From the NCBI GenBank assembly GCA_016292575.1, contig JAEDIH010000035.1, positions 1 through 14,853 on the forward strand: a stretch of DNA of 14,853 nucleotides. Reading direction: 5' to 3'. The notes below the pieces were generated by a model. That model was not told the DNA's origin. It saw nothing but the letters and a program-made list of their open reading frames with translations, and searched no databases. Shown here in pieces: positions 12,990 to 14,853 of this stretch. Origin of the DNA: Clostridiaceae bacterium (lineage in GTDB: Bacteria; Bacillota; Clostridia; Oscillospirales; Acutalibacteraceae). Positions within the stretch are counted from its first letter, which is position 1. Each line of letters begins with the position of its first letter. A program made the translations under genes and the position numbers.

Positions 12990-14420
12990 ATGAACGCACT
13001 GAAGTTTATCAAAGGAAAGCTCGGCTACGGTGTCGGCGCTGTCGGTCTTGACCTCAGCTACGGAATGTTTTATTCATTCCTCGCAAAGTATTTGACCTAT
13101 ACGCTTGAAAGAAACGGTATAAGAAACTATAACCTGTTTCTTCTGATTCTGACCCCGATTGCAAGGCTCTGGGACGGCATCAACGATCCCATGATGGGAA
13201 CCATTGTTGATAACACCCATACACGATTGGGAAAATACCGTCCGTGGATTCTTACGGGCTCCTGTCTCAATGCAATCGTTCTGATTTTTCTCTTTAGCAA
13301 TCCGTTCAAGCTTTCGGGAGCCGGTCTTTGCGTCTATGTCGCCATAACTTATATACTTTGGGGAATGACCAACACTCTTGCGGATATCCCGTATTGGTCA
13401 ATGATTCCGTCCTTTACCAGCGATCCAAAGGAACGCAACCTGATTTCAACCGTTGCAAGAGCGTTCTCCGGTCTCGGTCAGGGCATTGTAACAATCGGCG
13501 CTCCGCTGCTCATGACTGCTTTCAGCCGGACAACGGAATACAGCATTGAAAAGCAGGCCGACGTCAAGGTTTATGATGAGCGCAGCTTTTTGTTCAGCGC
13601 AATCATTTGCTCTGCCTGCCTGATAATTTTCGCTCTTGTATGCGTTGGAACAACAAAGGAGCGAATTACGACAACAAAAAGCGAAAAATTTACTCTCGGT
13701 CGTGCGCTTCAGATTGTTAAAAGCAACGATCAGCTTCTTATCTTTATGCTCTTTTCAATGATTTCAAACGCAGGCTGGTATCTTACCTCCGGCGTTGCCG
13801 TTTATTACTTTGACGTTGTTGTCGGCAATACGAAAAAGCAATCGGCGTTCAGTACGGCTTCGGCTATCGGCTCCGTTGTCGGAATGCTGCTGTTACCTGT
13901 TCTTACCAAATATATGTCAAAGCGCCGCGCATATCAGGTATCTCTCGGCGTTGCAGCGTTCGGTTACGCCGGAATGAGCGTTTGCGCGTTCTCCGGAAAT
14001 CTTGTCGGTCTTAATATTTTCTATATTATCGGAGCTATCGGAATTTCTTCAATGTTCATTGCTCAAACAATATTCCTTGCGGATATTGTTGACTACGGTG
14101 AGTTCAAAATGGGCTTCAGAGCCGAATCAATAACATTTTCAATGAAGGGCTTTCTTCAGAAAATGGCATATACCGTTCAGACGATTATTCTTTTTGCAAC
14201 AAACGGTCTTACCGGATATTCCGAAGAGCTTCATATGAATAACTCGGCTGCCGTTAAAAACGGAATCACTGCCATGCTCTGCGTAATACCGGTTGCCCTG
14301 TTTTTAATTTCGCTTGTCATTTTCTCAACGAAATTCAAGCTTCACGGTTCGTTTATGGACGAGGTTACCAAAACTGTTACCGAAAACCAGAAACGGCGCG
14401 AGCTTGCACAAGATGAATAA
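12990..14420 (+). CDS. GPH-family cation:glycoside/sugar symporter (MelB-like MFS)
   Basis: This 476-residue, roughly 12-helix membrane protein belongs to the glycoside-pentoside-hexuronide:cation symporter family. The hallmark region at residues 61-86 reads WDGINDPMMGTIVDN, then THTRLGKYRPW. Asp62 and Asp66 align with the cation-site aspartates of MelB, supporting sodium- or proton-coupled transport. ADIPYWSMIP and the later LADIVDYGEFKMGFRAES are also characteristic. The sugar is unknown, and no glycoside hydrolase gene lies next to it. The start is ATG 12990, preceded by AAAGGAGAGG (12971-12980). The longer reading from 12777 overlaps the transferase gene and is rejected. It is the last gene of the long plus-strand run and is followed by a strong terminator. 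Confidence 0.93.
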   Translation: MNALKFIKGKLGYGVGAVGLDLSYGMFYSFLAKYLTYTLERNGIRNYNLFLLILTPIARLWDGINDPMMGTIVDNTHTRLGKYRPWILTGSCLNAIVLIFLFSNPFKLSGAGLCVYVAITYILWGMTNTLADIPYWSMIPSFTSDPKERNLISTVARAFSGLGQGIVTIGAPLLMTAFSRTTEYSIEKQADVKVYDERSFLFSAIICSACLIIFALVCVGTTKERITTTKSEKFTLGRALQIVKSNDQLLIFMLFSMISNAGWYLTSGVAVYYFDVVVGNTKKQSAFSTASAIGSVVGMLLLPVLTKYMSKRRAYQVSLGVAAFGYAGMSVCAFSGNLVGLNIFYIIGAIGISSMFIAQTIFLADIVDYGEFKMGFRAESITFSMKGFLQKMAYTVQTIILFATNGLTGYSEELHMNNSAAVKNGITAMLCVIPVALFLISLVIFSTKFKLHGSFMDEVTKTVTENQKRRELAQDE

Positions 14421-14428
14421 TACGCTTC

Positions 14429-14465
14429 AAAAAACCGGCACGAGAAAAATTCGTGCCGGTTTTTT
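14429..14465. terminator. Strong bidirectional intrinsic terminator
   Basis: A perfect 15-bp stem (14429-14443 with 14451-14465) encloses a 7-base loop, with six A residues leading in and six T residues at the end. It lies 9 bases after the GPH transporter stop and 19 bases before the end of the convergent PepSY gene, so it probably serves both. Confidence 0.95.
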
Positions 14466-14484
14466 GGTGCAATAACATTCAGTA

Positions 14485-14853
14485 TCAGATGTCTTTTTCA
14501 ATTTCAAAATCTATTATTTTGCCTGTTTTCGCATTGATAGAATAATCATATTCCCGACTGCCGGCATTAAACTCAACTTCATATTCGTAAATTCCGTCGT
14601 CTTTATCAAGCTTTACCTTTTCAAAGCGAACCTCGTTTTCACTTAGCCCGGCATGGGAGAGAGCAATCTTTCTTGCTTTGTCAACGCTTATGAATGTCGC
14701 AGACGGCTCCGGCGGACGTGATGTTGTCGGTGCTTGAGTAACGTGTTCCTTGACACTGACGGGCTTGTCAATATCTTTTTTGATTACAGCACCTGTCTTT
14801 GCGTTTACGGAGTATTCATACTCGGTTGTGCCGACGCAGAACTCAATCTCATA
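14485..14853 (-). CDS. PepSY-domain protein, C-terminal part (5' end beyond right edge)
   Basis: On the minus strand an open frame of 122 codons runs from the right edge to a TGA (complement of 14485-14487). It carries the end of one PepSY-like unit (YEIEFCVG, then EYEYSVNAKTGAVIKK) and a Pro/Thr-rich spacer (APTTSRPPEP). A complete unit follows: FISVDKARKIALSHAG, EYEVEFNAG, YDYSINAKTGKIIDFEIE. PepSY domains occur in secreted or membrane proteins and are thought to inhibit peptidases or to sense extracellular conditions; the role here is unknown. The N-terminus, including any signal peptide, is outside the window. The two units resemble each other at both protein and DNA level, suggesting tandem duplication. 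Its transcription would run into the bidirectional terminator at 14429-14465. Confidence 0.85.
   Translation of the reverse strand, partial: YEIEFCVGTTEYEYSVNAKTGAVIKKDIDKPVSVKEHVTQAPTTSRPPEPSATFISVDKARKIALSHAGLSENEVRFEKVKLDKDDGIYEYEVEFNAGSREYDYSINAKTGKIIDFEIEKDI

Overview
The window looks like a stretch of chromosome from an anaerobic, spore-forming, low-to-moderate GC Firmicute, most likely a clostridial or Oscillospiraceae/Ruminococcaceae-type gut bacterium. This is inferred from spoVT and spoIID, from a methionine synthase that ends after its cobalamin domain, from a ferredoxin-thioredoxin-reductase-like protein beside a thioredoxin, from strong AGGAGG-type ribosome binding sites, and from very tight gene packing. 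No tRNA, rRNA, CRISPR array, insertion sequence or phage gene was seen, and no gene-free stretch exceeds about 250 bases.

Layout. Bases 1-1371 hold the 3' end of a cobalamin-dependent methionine synthase (metH-like), a classical thioredoxin, and a 65-residue protein with the three CXC pairs of the ferredoxin:thioredoxin reductase catalytic chain. A 12-bp hairpin follows. spoVT (1595-2134) has a candidate forespore sigma-G promoter just upstream and its own terminator. Next, a consensus housekeeping promoter (TTGACA, 17 nt, TATAAT) drives a Crp/Fnr-family regulator. Behind it lies a three-gene ABC importer of the SsuABC/NitT-TauT type (lipoprotein, permease, unusually short ATPase), closed by a terminator at 5371-5411. 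spoIID lies on the minus strand at 5421-6416.

From 6451 a second good promoter opens a run of eight plus-strand genes, nearly all overlapping or separated by only a few bases: Si-type citrate synthase, an unrecognised membrane protein of about eight helices, an AEC-family carrier, lgt with a charged C-terminal tail, folD, a tandem PspC-domain protein, an Sfp-type phosphopantetheinyl transferase, and a GPH-family cation:sugar symporter. A strong 15-bp bidirectional hairpin at 14429-14465 ends the run. The window closes in a minus-strand PepSY-repeat protein that continues beyond the right edge.

Functional links. MetH and FolD both belong to one-carbon/folate metabolism but sit in different operons. 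Lgt would lipidate the lipoprotein of the ABC importer. The thioredoxin and FTR-like protein plausibly form a ferredoxin-driven thiol-reduction pair, and may also be linked to MetH redox upkeep (inference). Citrate synthase, the unknown membrane protein and the AEC carrier are translationally coupled, which suggests organic-acid handling (inference). Most genes are ordinary housekeeping or sporulation genes. The parts that deserve a second look are the MetH-Trx-FTR cluster, the Crp/Fnr-linked minimal ABC importer, the unknown membrane protein coupled to citrate synthase, and the duplicated PspC gene with its near-perfect internal DNA repeat.
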